A stretch of 64,000 bases of DNA from Pontederia crassipes (Eukaryota > Streptophyta > Magnoliopsida > Commelinales > Pontederiaceae), in assembly GCA_030549335.1 (NCBI GenBank), contig CM060192.1:22324157-22388156 (forward strand), in the 5' to 3' direction. Shown here in pieces: positions 22,744 through 34,507 of this stretch (position 1 is its first letter; each line of letters starts with the position of its first letter). The notes beneath the pieces were generated by a model. It was not told the origin of the DNA, did not search any database, and worked only from the letters and a program-made list of their open reading frames with translations. Position numbers and translations under genes: made by a program.

Positions 22744-23114
22744 TGTTGGAATTTATAACAGATACAAATTCTAGAGGTTGCAGAATACCTCTTTGCAGCG
22801 GACGCGGATCGTCGGGGCTTTTCTACGAACTCTTGATGAACGCACTTGCACCTCGGGATCGAAAACTGAACCTCAAGGGAACAAAACTCTTTGCCATAAC
22901 ACAAGTACCTCTGGAAGAACCTCTCGAAAGTATGTTTGGACCTATGCTATGAGTCCCCTTTTTTATAGGGTAGGGAGATTTGGGCGACAAGTTAGGCAGA
23001 ATGCATCACGCACGTTCATCACGCGAATGATGACGTGTCTGCGCAGGCATGCGCCTCGCCCTTGTGAGCTGCGCGTATGTGCTGCCCATGTGCCCAAAAG
23101 GGCACTATTCCAAT
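22744..23114 (-). repeat. Copia 3' LTR
   Basis: On the plus strand it begins TGTTGGAATTTATAAC and ends GGGCACTATTCCAA; the same sequence, diverged, is at 39066-39413. A minus-strand TATA box (CCTATAAAA) lies near 22959-22969. The GC-rich central part holds ATGCATCACGC and CGCAGGCATGCG blocks shared by both LTRs. Just beyond, CTCCCACTTGCC on the plus strand is the complement of a polypurine tract. Confidence 0.85.
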
Positions 23115-24114
23115 AATCTCCCACTTGCCCGCATTGGTCATTGTACTTTCGTTTATGCAGAATTGGTAAATGTGCCGTGCGACGCACGAGTACAAGCACA
23201 TTTTTTTATAGGAGTTAGAAAGATACTTATTAAGGTTCAATCGCTCAACTATCTCTAAAGCGTATGTCATGCTCGTTAAGGATTCATGACAACTCACACA
23301 TGAGCTAACGAATGCTCAAATAATGTAACTCGTTATGCCCTAGATCTATCCTGCAGCATAGCCAAGACAATATATGTCTTGCTTCGTGGTAACTGTCTTT
23401 CACATATATTATTTTCAAAAATAGTTGGCCAATTGTACGTGAAAGTTTAATATAGCTCATAAAAGTTCTTTCTCTCGCCCTCATGTCTCTTAGTAGTGAA
23501 TTAGCTGCTTTTCTAAACGTGGCTCGACAGGCTACTTTGTTTTTCACCTTTGAATATCCCGTTAAAGTAGCAAGCACTAATTCCTTTCCTTAAGACATAG
23601 TCAAGAGTCTAAGGGCACGTGCAGATGAATCATCTGCTAGAGACTCACACCATGATGACCATCGAACTAATCAATTCATCATGTCTCTCTAGGCCAACTT
23701 TGCATATTTGGTACTAAACACAAGTACTACGGTGGAGACTCCCACTAAAGGAGCGTATGTTTAGCTCTGTTTAATTTATACACCACACAGACTTGAGTCC
23801 AGTCGCTAACTTTTAGCGCCTGACCCGAGTTTCTAAATTGCTCGCTATCCAATAATGCCAAATTTGAATCTCGTATCTGGTCTCTCTTTCTCTAAATCAG
23901 GTGACATTGAATTACTAAAACTCATATTTTAACAATCACACTATGACTCACATAGTTCATTCCGCTCGTCATCTTCATGAGCGTCGAAAATATTTGCTCG
24001 TGTGAATGAACAAATCTAGGCCTGATCGACATACTTTTCACATGCATAACAATAATGAATTAATCAAAGAAAAATAATCTTTTATTCATTGAAATTTTTT
24101 AGTACATCATTACA

Positions 24115-25540
24115 TTTATAATCTACGCAGTCCTAAAGCATTTACATGACTCAAGAATGTCTTTCTTGGCAATGGTTTGGTGAACGGATAAGCAATCATA
24201 TTGTGCGTTGATATGTACTCAACTGATATCTCCTCTTTGACTTCTTGATTTCGTACAAATTTGTACTTCGTGTCGATATGCTTTCATTTGTAATAGTATT
24301 TCTCGTCCTTCACATAAGCTATGGCTGCTTGATTGTCATAGTGAAGGATCATCTTCTTCATTGCATTCTCACAAATCCTCAGGTTTTGAAGGAATCTTCT
24401 AATCCATAAGGTCTCTTGTACTATCATTGAGCAAGCTATGAATTCTGCCTCCATAGTTGACAGTGCTACACAATCTTATTTCTTGCTACTCCAAGTAATA
24501 GCACAATTGTTGAGTAAGAAAGTGTATCCGGAGGTGGATTTTCATTCATCAACGTCACCAGCCCAATCGGCATCCGTGAATCCAGTAAGTCGTAGACTTC
24601 CTCTATGATAGCACAGTGCAAGATCTGCAGTACCCTTGACGTATCTCATGGTTCTTTTCACCGCCTTTCAATGTTGACGTCTCGAATTAGCCTGATATGG
24701 ACTAACTAGATCCATAGTAAAACATATGTCCGATCGAGTACACATCATAGCATACATCATGTTGTCGATCACACTCGCATAGGGAACATTGGACATTTCC
24801 TTTTGTTCCTCTGGAGTTTTAGGACACATGTCCAAGCTTAAAACCTTGCCTTTCGTAATAGGAGTGTCAATGGGTTTACAGCCATCCATGCGGAATCATT
24901 CCAATACCTTCTTTATACACGATTCCTATGACAAAGCAAGGAGTCGTTTGGAACAGTCGCGTTGAATTTTTCCACCCAGTATGTATGCTGCTTCACCCAT
25001 GTTCTTCATTTCAAACATAGAGGACAACCATTGCTTAACGGTAATAACATAGTCTCTATTATTTTCAGCTATTAGAATGTCGTCCACATATAGCGTCAGG
25101 GTAGCAAAATTATCATTGGACTAATGAACATACACATAGTGATCTTCATCAATCATGTTAAAATCGTATGAAACGATTGACTGATGAAATTTTAAATACC
25201 ACTATCTAAATGATTGTTTGAGTCCATACATGGACCGGCGCAGTTTGCAAACTTTGTCCTCTTCTCCTTTTACAACGAAGTCTTGAGGTTACTTCATGTA
25301 AACTTCCTCATCTAATTCTTCATTGAGAAATGCGGTTTTACATTCATTTGATGTAATTCTAAGTCCATATGTGTGACGATAGCTAATATTAGACGAATTG
25401 AAGCAAACCTTACAACAGGTGCAAAGGTTTCTTCATAGTTAACACCCGCAGTTTGTGTGAAACCTTTCGCCACTAGGCAGGCTTTGTATCTCTCAATTGA
25501 TCCATCTACGTCACGTTTAATTTTGAGAACCCATTTGTAT
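24115..25540 (-). pseudogene. Copia RT and RNase H remnant
   Basis: The minus strand reads WVLKIKRDVDGSIERYKACL and VAKGFTQTAGVNYEETFAPV (about 25400-25540), the start of the Copia reverse transcriptase. It later reads YASVIDNMMYAMMCTRSDIC (about 24720-24790), the RT-to-RNase H linker, and the RNase H end near 24120-24600. In a live element this polyprotein part copies the RNA genome to DNA. It is broken here, and its N-terminal side ends at the Gypsy insertion. Confidence 0.8.
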
Positions 25541-26472
25541 AATGTCCTCTCAGTTAAAAAGAAAAAAGTTGTAAATACTTGTAAGAGATTGGCCATTTTG
25601 ATCTTTATATAGTAATGGATAACTTAAAAAAAAAGAAAAAATGATGGTACAAAAAAAAGGGGCGTCGTCTCCCTACCGCCCGAGCACTACGGTGTGCGAT
25701 GGAGAGGAAAAAAGCAACGGCCGTTCACTTCTGGCGCTTCGATCTCCGTCGTCTGACCACCATTTTTTGCATGTGAGGTGTCTTTGGAAAGAGGATGACG
25801 AGACAAATATTTTGACATATAGTATGCGATGATCGGTCCATGTGCACGATGCAACGAGAGTAAAATGCGAGGAAGATGAAAAATCTGCCGGCAATGATTC
25901 CGGCTCCGATTCACACCGATCCTTTTCCTGGTGAGTTATACATTATTCTTAGGTCGATGAGAATCATTTTGAGGAGTTTTAATCATGTCTTTGTCCAAAT
26001 CACATAGGAGGCCAAAATTTGGAGCTTTTCGGCGAACCGAGGGGGAACTTTAGTCAAGTTCACCATGATGTTCTTGCAGGTGTAGACACAAGGGAAAGAC
26101 GTATTGGGTTGCTGTCCGTAAAAAAATTTAATCATAAATTACTTGTAGGTTCATCGATTTCGGGTTCCGATCGTCGGACGATATTTTCGACGACTCATCC
26201 TCAATGTGTATTGGTAAGCGAATAAAAATACACAATAAATTTGATTTCAGATATGAAATTAATTTTTAATTAATTTATTATGTTACTAACGAAAAAGATG
26301 ACATTCGGCGTTCAGCGGATGTGATTCCGATTTAGAGAGCGGGTGGTTTTATTATTATGGTAAGAATGATTGGTGGTCGAAACTATTTATAAGATTTAAT
26401 TTCATACTTGATCAGAATTGGTATAGGGTCTAATACGAATTAATATATACTTAATTGGACATGATAGGTGGT

Positions 26473-26912
26473 TGTCCGATGAGCTTTGAGTAGGGTGTTA
26501 TTAGTTGGCGATTTCTTTTCCCCTATCGGTAAGCATGCCAAAAATCTATAGTGATGATCGATTTATGAAAATTCGTTTATATGATAGTTGTAGTTCATCA
26601 ATTATGAACTTAGGTAAGAAAATTATAAATTATAACTCTATGTACCAAAATATCGTTAGAAAGGATTATTATGAAGTGATTAATGAATTAACTGTCCGAT
26701 GAGCTTTGAGTAGGGTGTTATTAGTTGGTGATTTCTTTTCCCCTATCGGTAAGCATGCCAAAAATCTATAGTGATGATCGATTTATGAAAATTCGTTTAT
26801 ATGATAGTTGTAGTTCATTAATTATGAACTTAGGTAAGAAAATTATAAATTATAACTCTATGTACCAAAATGTCGTTAGAAAGGATTATTATGAAGTGAT
26901 TAATGAATTAAA
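26473..26912 (+). repeat. 220 bp perfect-period tandem duplication
   Basis: TGTCCGATGAGCTTTGAGTA begins at 26473 and at 26693. The two 220 bp units differ at about three positions. Such low divergence inside an old LTR points to a recent unequal exchange or replication slippage. Confidence 0.95.
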
Positions 26913-27432
26913 AAATAAATGATATCTAGAAGTGATAAATATCTTAAATGATAAGTTTATATTTCTAAATAAAGTTTAAACGAATGTAACAGCCATTTCT
27001 CTTCTTTGAACGGATTCAAGACGGAAGGTAGTTGAAATTTGAGGAATCCAAGGTGAAGGAATTTATATCAATTAATACGAATTGCTAAACTCTTCGGAGT
27101 GATGACATTGTTCCACCCGATGTGAAATGAATTTTTGTGATAGTTTTTTTCATGCATATTCGTATATTTGTATGCTTCATATCCGTGTCATCATATGACT
27201 TGTGCTATTTTATTATGAATTTTAGAAATCCATCGAAATTTATTCTTTGTAAAATTGAAGTGAATATTTTATTTTGAAATGAAAGTTTATATGATTGTTT
27301 CAATTCTAAACTTCTATTTGAAAATTGTATTCATGCATCATGTGCGTTACATGTAAAAACCCGCATAAGATGGAGTGTTTTCACCTCGGAGGATTGGTCA
27401 ACTTCGAATAGACCGGTTGGGGTCCGATTTGC

Positions 27433-27690
27433 TCTGTGTCAATATAGTGACACGAGGAGCAGGTTCAACATTCTGTGTCGATATAGTGACACGAAGGGTG
27501 GAATTAGAACAACCATCCTGTGACGATATAGTGACACGAGGGATGAAATGGAAAAAAAAGAAACAAGCTCTGTGTTGATATAGTGACACGAGGAGCGGTT
27601 CAACATCCTGTAGCGATATAGTGACATGAGGAACTGAATTAGAACAATCACCCTGTGACGATATAGTGACATGAGGGGTGTGTGAAGAAG
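27433..27690 (+). repeat. Six copies of a GATATAGTGACACGAGG motif in two higher-order units
   Basis: The motif (C)TGTG-x-CGATATAGTGACA(C/T)GAGG occurs six times. The arrangement is two super-units of about 140 bp, starting near 27433 and 27570, each with three motif copies separated by GGTTCAACAT and GAATTAGAACAA(C/T)CA. It lies in the Gypsy LTR, probably in its promoter half. Confidence 0.9.
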
Positions 27691-28318
27691 CACTCGATTG
27701 ACGAGTAGTATAGATATCCGTGTTTGATGATGTTTCTCCAAATTTTATGATGTTATTTTGAAACCATGCATGTGCACTCATGACATTCATTTTGGTGAGA
27801 TAATTATTTAAATGAACTTCCTTGAAGAATTGAAAAAGGTTTGGAGTGATTTCTGGAAATAAAGAGGTTGGCATTTCTTTCACCGTTTTAATATTTGAGA
27901 TAGTTATTTTACTCACTGAGCTTCTTAATGCTCACTCCTTTTGCTTATTTTTTTTTCAGGTAATGAATAAAAGCTTGCATAGCATGAAATAAGAAATGTA
28001 AAAGGAGCTAGAAAATGCGCATGTGTGAAAGGCGTGATTATTGAATGGCTAATTTTGTGTTTTATTGAGTTTTCTTATACGGATTTATTACTTGATGAAT
28101 GTTTTGAAAGATTTTGGAAATGTTGGATAATCGTGTGGAGCGAAGGACGCTCACGTTATATGGTTTACGAACATCTGGCTTGTGATTTTGATTCGAGTGT
28201 GAGCTTGAGACTCACTATTTTTGACATGTGTCCCACAATTTTAGCTATACGATGAATTGTCAATAATAATTTTATAACTGTCTATGATGATTACAATTTT
28301 GAAGTTAATTGTTGAAAT

Positions 28319-28319
28319 G

Positions 28320-28347
<28 letters not shown>
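28319..28347. repeat. (TA)n microsatellite
   Basis: An uninterrupted AT alternation of about 28 bp lies inside the Gypsy 5' LTR. Confidence 0.95.
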
Positions 28348-28350
<3 letters not shown>

Positions 28351-29432
28351 TTGTTGTATATGATGAATAGACGAATTTACGCATACGTCATGCCAAAATT
28401 TTTAAACATTTCTAGAGTTAGTTTATTTTTGAGACATTAATTTTCCATTGAATATTTGAGTTTGAATTTAAACGATTGGTTTTCGGTTTCACCCCTTGTG
28501 GTGCCAAAACGAGTAGAAGAACGTCACAAGTTATGATATTAGAGCTCTAGATTTTAGGTCCAATTCACGGAGTGTGGGTAGTGATGGGTAGTTGCATGTT
28601 ATATTTATACATGGATTGTTGCATATGCATATGTTATATGATGTGGTATGATAAAATTTGATGTTATGTGAATATGTGTTAAAAACATAAAAGTCGACAT
28701 AGAGTTAAAGGAAAGGAATAGTTATATGCAATGTTATGATCTTCATGAGAAAATGAAATTTTATGATGGTGCAAACTTAAATGTAAGCATGTTACTAGTA
28801 TTTGAATGTCTTATGAAATGTCTTGTTATGCATCGGAGGATGATTGCAAACTTGTTTGATAATTAAATGACTTGGTGGACCATGATATTTATTGAATGCC
28901 TTGTGGTAGGCCATAATTTGAAATTGTGATAAAAAAAACTTTGAGTTATGGGGTACTTCCTACATATTTATTGTTACTCTAGCTATCTTGTTTGTTAAAA
29001 TGTTATGATATGTAGTAAAATACAAATCCTTATTTGCTAATATTGGAAATTTGGAAAAACATTCAACATAGGACATGTGGTGTGGAGCAAATGTTGATCT
29101 TGACATTTAAACTAATGACAACATGAATATTTATATTGATGCATGCTGGTAACACCCATGAGTGTGTAGTCATGCATAGAGATGCATGTTAGATAATGCA
29201 TATTGTTAATATTGCATAAAACTACAATCAAATGATGTCATAAACATGACATAGGGGGCTGCGTCAAAGTTGATGTTAATAAGAGTATAAATATGAGTTG
29301 TTACCTAGTTTACGTCGCAGAGGAAATAGATTTTGAGATAAAGTTGATTCCGAGTACAAACCCGATCTCCATTCCAAATAGAATGACACTCGTTAAGCTT
29401 AGAAGAGTTGAAGATGCAATTATAAGAGTTGC

Positions 29433-30380
29433 TTGATTTGGGTTTTAATTCGACCCAGTGTGTCATCTTGGGGAGCTTCTGTACTATTTGTGAAGAAGAA
29501 AGATGTCTCAATGAGGATGTGCATTGACTATAGACAGCTGAATAAGGTGACCATAAAAAATCGATATTCCTTACCGGGGATAGATGATTTGTTAAATCAA
29601 TTGCGTGGTTCGAAGGTCTTCTCCAAGATTGACTTAAGGTCTGGATATCATCAGTTGTGGATCGAAGGATGTGAAGAAGACCGTGTTTGGCACTAGATAT
29701 GGGCATTACAAATTTATGGTGATGCCATTTGAGTTGACGAATGCTCCTGCAACATTCATGGGTTGATGAATATGGTACTTCGAAAATTTCTTGATGTATT
29801 TGTCATTGTATTTATTGATGACATTTTAATCTATTCATCTAGCAAAAGTGAACACGAACAACACTTGAGGACGGTGTTGGAGGCCTTGAGACAGAACAAG
29901 TTATTTGCTAAGTTTTCCAAATGTGAGTTCTGGATAGATAGAGTGGTGTTTTTGGGGCATGTCATATCAACAAATGGAGTGTTAGTTGATCCTCTCAAAA
30001 TAGAAGTTGTTGTAAAGTGGGAAGCACCAAGAAATGCAAGAGAGGTTCGTAGTTTTTTTGGATTGACAGGTTACTATAGGAGGTTTGTGTAGAGCTTCTC
30101 TACCATTGCAGAACCACTTACTCAGTTGCTGAGAAGGAATGCCAAATTTGCTGAGAAGGAGGTTTGTGTTAGCACAATTTTGACCTTACCAGAAGGTAGA
30201 GAAAATTTTGTAGTTTATAGTGTTGCTTCATGTCAGGGACTTGGATGTGTTTTGATGCAGCGTGGGAAGGTATTTGCTTATGCATCAAGGAAGTTGATAT
30301 CACATGAAGTCAATTATCCTACTCATGACTTAGAGTTGGCGGCTATAGTATTTGCATTGAAGATATGGAGACAAATGTGA
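29433..30380 (+). pseudogene. Gypsy reverse transcriptase and RNase H remnant
   Basis: Segments read [45 protein letters not shown] (the Y/F-x-DD catalytic block of RT), [31 protein letters not shown], and [20 protein letters not shown] of the RNase H domain. This is the characteristic Ty3/Gypsy order and wording of the Del/Tekay chromoviruses. The frame is broken. Integrase and chromodomain are not recognisable downstream. Confidence 0.85.
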
Positions 30381-32146
30381 ACTCGAGATAAATTATTTTT
30401 TTTCATAAAGAAATGATTAAGGTAAGAGTATAAATTCTATGTTAATAAGTATGACTTTAGTGACTTTAAAAATTTTTGGAGATAATCAAGATAATAATTA
30501 GATAATTCGTACTCGATATGAATGAAACATATCAAAGCTGGTATAATGTATGTGGATGTGTAGGTTACCATCCAATTGAGAATTTTTGGGAATAAATCGA
30601 CCTAAGAGGTGATTGTAAAATATTTCAGATGGTTTATAGTGAGAAATAATTTAGAATGTTAGACGAAGTATCTCGAGGTTTGTGAATTTCGAGAAAGAAA
30701 AAAGGAAGGAAATTATATATTGATAAGAGAGAATTTGATGATACTAATTATGGAAAATATAATTTAAGATTGTGTACAAAACTTTGAATGAAAAGTTAAA
30801 TGGATAGAGATTTTTAATATAGTGAAACTATTTAATTTTTGAAATAAGTATGTTTCTATGGATGTTGTATTTGGAGTTTGAGAAAGAAAAAAGGATACAA
30901 GAAGTGATGTGGAATTGATTTGTTGAATTAAATTTATGCGATTACATTGAGGATGGATGGTAATGGTTCAGCCTAAATTGAGAATAAATGGAGAACGATA
31001 TAAGTTTTATAATCGTGTCATCTATTCAATCCGTCTTAAGTTGATTGATTAATCATGTTTACGTCCTTGATTATCATCTAGAGTATGCTAAGTTGGAGTT
31101 TTCGAAAGATTGACTAGGGTGGGACGCCCTCTAGTCATCGATCGAAAACTCGAACCTAACCGTAGATTACGTATAAGTCATATATGATGTGTTGATTAAA
31201 AACTTATCGAGAGAGCGGTTGGAGTGGGATGCCTTCCAATCCTCGATCATAAGTTTGAGTCAGCATATCATGTGTCATAGTTGATGGATGAGGAGTTGTT
31301 TCAGTAGTACTTTTAAGTGGAGACAATTTATGACTTAAGATTGAAGAATACAAGATTATAAATTTTCTTCGTAAGTCTCTAAAGAAGGTTGGTGGAAGAA
31401 ATTTTAAATGGAAGAAAAATTCAAATATTTTAAAGATCGATGGATAACAAGATCAAATTGGTTAAATTCTTATATTGAAGTTTGTGGGATTTAGCCGATG
31501 AAGAGATTGTTCGGTGGTGGGTAGATCATATTTTTAATTTAGAGTAAAGTAGATTTTGTATAACATTGTTGTATCTAGTGTTTCATTGGTCTTAATTTTT
31601 GTCAACAAGAAAAAAAGAGAGGAAATCGTGATTGTGTTAGGAAAATTTCTTAAAATGAATTTTGTGGAACTGAAAGATAAGTCTCATATTTGGAGTTTTT
31701 GTATCATCATTGTAAATCTGAATATGTCAGTGCTATAAATGATAGTTTATTTAGTTCCAAGGATGTTAAAATGTGTGGAGGTCAAATTCAACATGGCGAA
31801 CTCTGATTTGTAATTGTAACCAATATTCTTAAAAAATTCGACCCACAGTGGTATATAAAATAACATAGATATACTATCTCGAATTATACGATGGGATAAA
31901 ATTTTTAGCCTGAATTAGAATTAGAATTAAATTCTACTTTTAAAGGAAGGAGTTACTTTGAAATTTAAATACAAGCATCATAATAATAATTAGTAAAAAA
32001 ATATTATTGATTCTTTTAGATGATGATTAAGAGAGTAAGGCAAGCGATGTATATATAAATATATATGAAACACATAAATAATAAATTCTCATTTAGTTAA
32101 CCCCTAGTAATTTCAAGGATGAAATTATTTTTATGGATGTTGTGAT
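30381..32146 (+). other. Degenerate 3' internal part of the Gypsy element
   Basis: AT-rich sequence with no recognisable integrase or chromodomain. It contains the paired hairpins described separately (31096-31256). Just before the 3' LTR is TTTCAAGGATGAAATTATTT, in the place of a polypurine tract. Confidence 0.4.
31096..31256 (+). repeat. Two tandem hairpins with compensating stem changes
   Basis: Hairpin A (31096-31151) has outer arms GAGTTTTCGA and TCGAAAACTC. Hairpin B (31200-31256) has outer arms AAACTTAT and ATAAGTTT. They align nearly without gaps across ~56 bp, sharing the loop core GTGGGA(C/T)GCC, and inner arms TGACTAGGG/CCCTCTAGTCA and GGTTGGA/TCCAATCC. Four outer pairs differ between A and B and each is still paired. 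The period is about 104 bp. Confidence 0.8.
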
Positions 32147-32444
32147 TGTAACATCCCCTCAGTTTAAAAAAACTTGTAAATACTTCCAAGAGAGAGGGCA
32201 TTTTGGTCTTTATGCAGTAATGGACAACATAAAAAAAGAAAAATGATGTCTACCAAAAAAGGGGCGTCATCTCCTTGCCGCCTGACGCTACAATGGAGAG
32301 AGAAAAAAATAGTAGCGGCCGTCCACTTCCGGTGCTTCGATTTCCATTGTCCGGCCACCGTTTTTCGCTTGTGAGGTGTCTTTGGAAAGAGGACGACGAG
32401 ATGAACATTTTGACATATAGTATGAGATGATCAGTCCACAATAT

Positions 32445-33300
32445 CTTATAAAGATATATTTTTGCCATTTAGGACCCAACTTTCCATACTTATGGGCATT
32501 GTTTAGAACATAGGCTGCGCAAACCCAAACGCACAAGTAACTAAAGTTAGGTTTTTGGCCTGTCCAAAGTTCATAAGGCGTGGTAGGAACGAATTTCAAT
32601 GATACACAATTTAAAATGTAGGCATCAGTCATTAGTACATCTCCTCAATACGAAATTAGAAGATTTGTTTGCACCATCATGGATTTGACCATATCAAATA
32701 AGGTACGATTCTGTCTTTTCGCAATACCATTTTATTGTGGAGTTCTCGGTACTGTTAATTGCCTAACTATACCCTTTTCATCGCATAACTTCTTGAATAA
32801 GTCAGAGAGACACTCACGTCTACAGTCAGTTCGCAAGGCTTTAATCTTGCGATCCACTTGATTCTTAGCCATGTTCATGAATCGTATAAAATAATCCTAA
32901 GCTTCGGACTTATGAGAAATTAAGTATACAACACCATAACATGAATAATCATCAATAAATGTAATGACGTAAGAAAAACCGTCTTGCGTGAACATTCATC
33001 AGACCACATATGTCCGAATAAATTAATTGTAATGGGTACTCGGCGTATTTTCCCATCCCAAATGATATTCTTATTTTCTTACCAGCTAGACATTCCTCAC
33101 AAGTTGAAAAATCAACTTTTGCGAGAGACCTTAAGAGGCCTTCTCTAGCAAGTCTATTCATTCGATCTTGCCCAATGTGTTCTAGTCTGGCATGCCAAAT
33201 ATTAGCACTATCATTCACATCAACAGATGATATAAAAGAATAACTATTAGCAACATATGCTATATTTAAAACATAGAAATCATTATTGAGAAAACCATTG
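32445..33300 (-). pseudogene. Copia integrase remnant
   Basis: The minus strand carries HARLEHIGQDRMNRLAREGL (the HHCC-type GAG_pre-integrase block), CEECLAGKK, YPLQLIYSDICGLMNV (near the integrase core, L-x-x-x-x-SD-x-CG), NRTLFDMVKSMM-like text near 32670-32710, and TTPYELWTGQKPNFSYLCVW toward the end. It is broken and stops at the Gypsy insertion. Confidence 0.8.
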
Positions 33301-34507
33301 CATAGAAGAACATTGTCATGACATATTATCATTTGTTTCCTCTGAAAACTTATTACATAACCAAGTTTGTCTAATGCTAACACAGAAAGTAAATTTCGTT
33401 TAAAAGCTGGAGTGTATGGAACGTCGTGATGGTAAAGTATTTGCCGTTGCGAAGTTCTAACTTGCACGATCCAATGCTTTTAATTTCAACTCTTTCATTG
33501 TTTCCAATGTAAATCTATTTGCTCCCCGTACTTATTCGGCGAAATTCCACGAAGACCCGGTGATCTCTTGCTATATGGTCGGTGGCTCCTGCATTTGCAA
33601 TCCATGAATGATGAGTTTCAGCAATTAAGACACAACTGAAGACATAAGAAAAAGAATTGTGATCATGACAAATCTTCTTTGGCTCAGTGCAATCACGAGC
33701 AATGTGACCACGTTTGCTACAATTGTAGCACTTTACTTTATTCATGTTACAAATCTTGCATTTTTCACGTTTGTGCTGGTGGTCTTGGGCTTTCTTCTGT
33801 GTTCTTTTTATTTAGTTGCGACTTATGCGACCTTTTCCTCTTGTATTGAGAATCAGCTCTTTGTCCACCCTTGTCGGCAACTAATGCTTCAGAGGATTGA
33901 TTCATGCCTTGAAGAGCCTCATCCTCCATTTCTATATGGCGAACAGCTTGGTCAAAAGTTTTGACACCTTTGTCGTGCATAAAATTATAACGCGTGTGTT
34001 CCCAACTTTTTGGAAGAGCGGATCAGAGCTTACACCTGTTGCTCGTCATCAAGCACTTGTCCCGCACTTTTGAGTTCATGGATCATGTTAGACATCTCCT
34101 GAATATGCTCCCTCATCGTATGATTTGGTCGCTTCCGATAAGAGTTAAACTTGACCGTGAGCATCCGGTGCTTGGTTGTCATGGTGACCCTATACTTATT
34201 GCGGAGCGCCGCCCACGTTTCGAATGCTATCTTATAGAGTTCGAATTCGCACAAGAGAGAATTATTCATCGTGCTCAGCAACATAATGCGAGCAATACAA
34301 CTCTTTTTAGTCCAAGCCTGATAGGCCTCCATGTCCCTCTGGCGTTAGGCACTATGTCCAGGTAGGTTCATTGACAACATGATTAATGATCTCCAAAACC
34401 TCTTGTTCTTCTAGAAGATATTAGACCTTGCATTGCCAAATATCATAATTATCGCCATTGAGCTTCTCATTCGTGTTCAGGTCAGCAATTATTGTTTTGG
34501 AACCCAT
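33300..34507 (-). pseudogene. Copia gag and protease remnant
   Basis: The start is the ATG at 34507 (MGSKTIIADLNTNEKLNGDN...), a standard Copia gag opening. A UBN2-type gag core follows (about 34030-34332; LLSTMNNSLLCEFELYKIAF). A CCHC knuckle lies near 33700 (CYNCSKRGHIARDC), and the protease active-site region near 33570-33610 reads SWIANAGATDHIARDH, in the place of the D-S/T-G-A block. Broken. Confidence 0.8.

Larger units (their letters stand above)
25541..28527 (+). repeat. Gypsy 5' LTR (~3 kb) with internal repeats
   Basis: Its first ~300 bp (CTCAGTTAAAA, GGGGCGTCGTCTCC, GAGGTGTCTTTGGAAAGAGG) match 32147-32444. It ends ...GAACGTCACA just before the primer-binding site. Inside it are a 220 bp tandem duplication (26473-26912), six copies of GATATAGTGACACGAGG (27433-27690), and CTCACTCCTTTTGCTTATTT then TTTTTTCAGGT near 27935, a splice-acceptor-like block. 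Confidence 0.7.
25541..32444 (+). mobile_element. Ty3/Gypsy chromovirus-like element (Del/Tekay type) inside the Copia
   Basis: A long 5' LTR (about 25541-28527) is followed by a primer-binding site resembling the tRNA-Met type (about 28533-28548), a gag region with no clear frame, RT and RNase H (29433-30380), an AT-rich 3' part, and the first ~300 bp of the 3' LTR (32147-32444). The 3' LTR begins TGTAACATCCCCTCAG and then abuts Copia integrase directly, so the right side of the Gypsy and part of the Copia have been lost. It is broken, with several breaks. Confidence 0.75.

Noticed and set aside
27433-27690. CRISPR-like regular repeats
   Set aside because: The spacers are themselves repeated and the host is a plant; this is an LTR sub-repeat array.
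27398-27916. 172-codon minus-strand frame
   Set aside because: It reads through the six-copy GATATAGTGACACGAGG array (repeated HVTISSQD-like units) in a Gypsy LTR.
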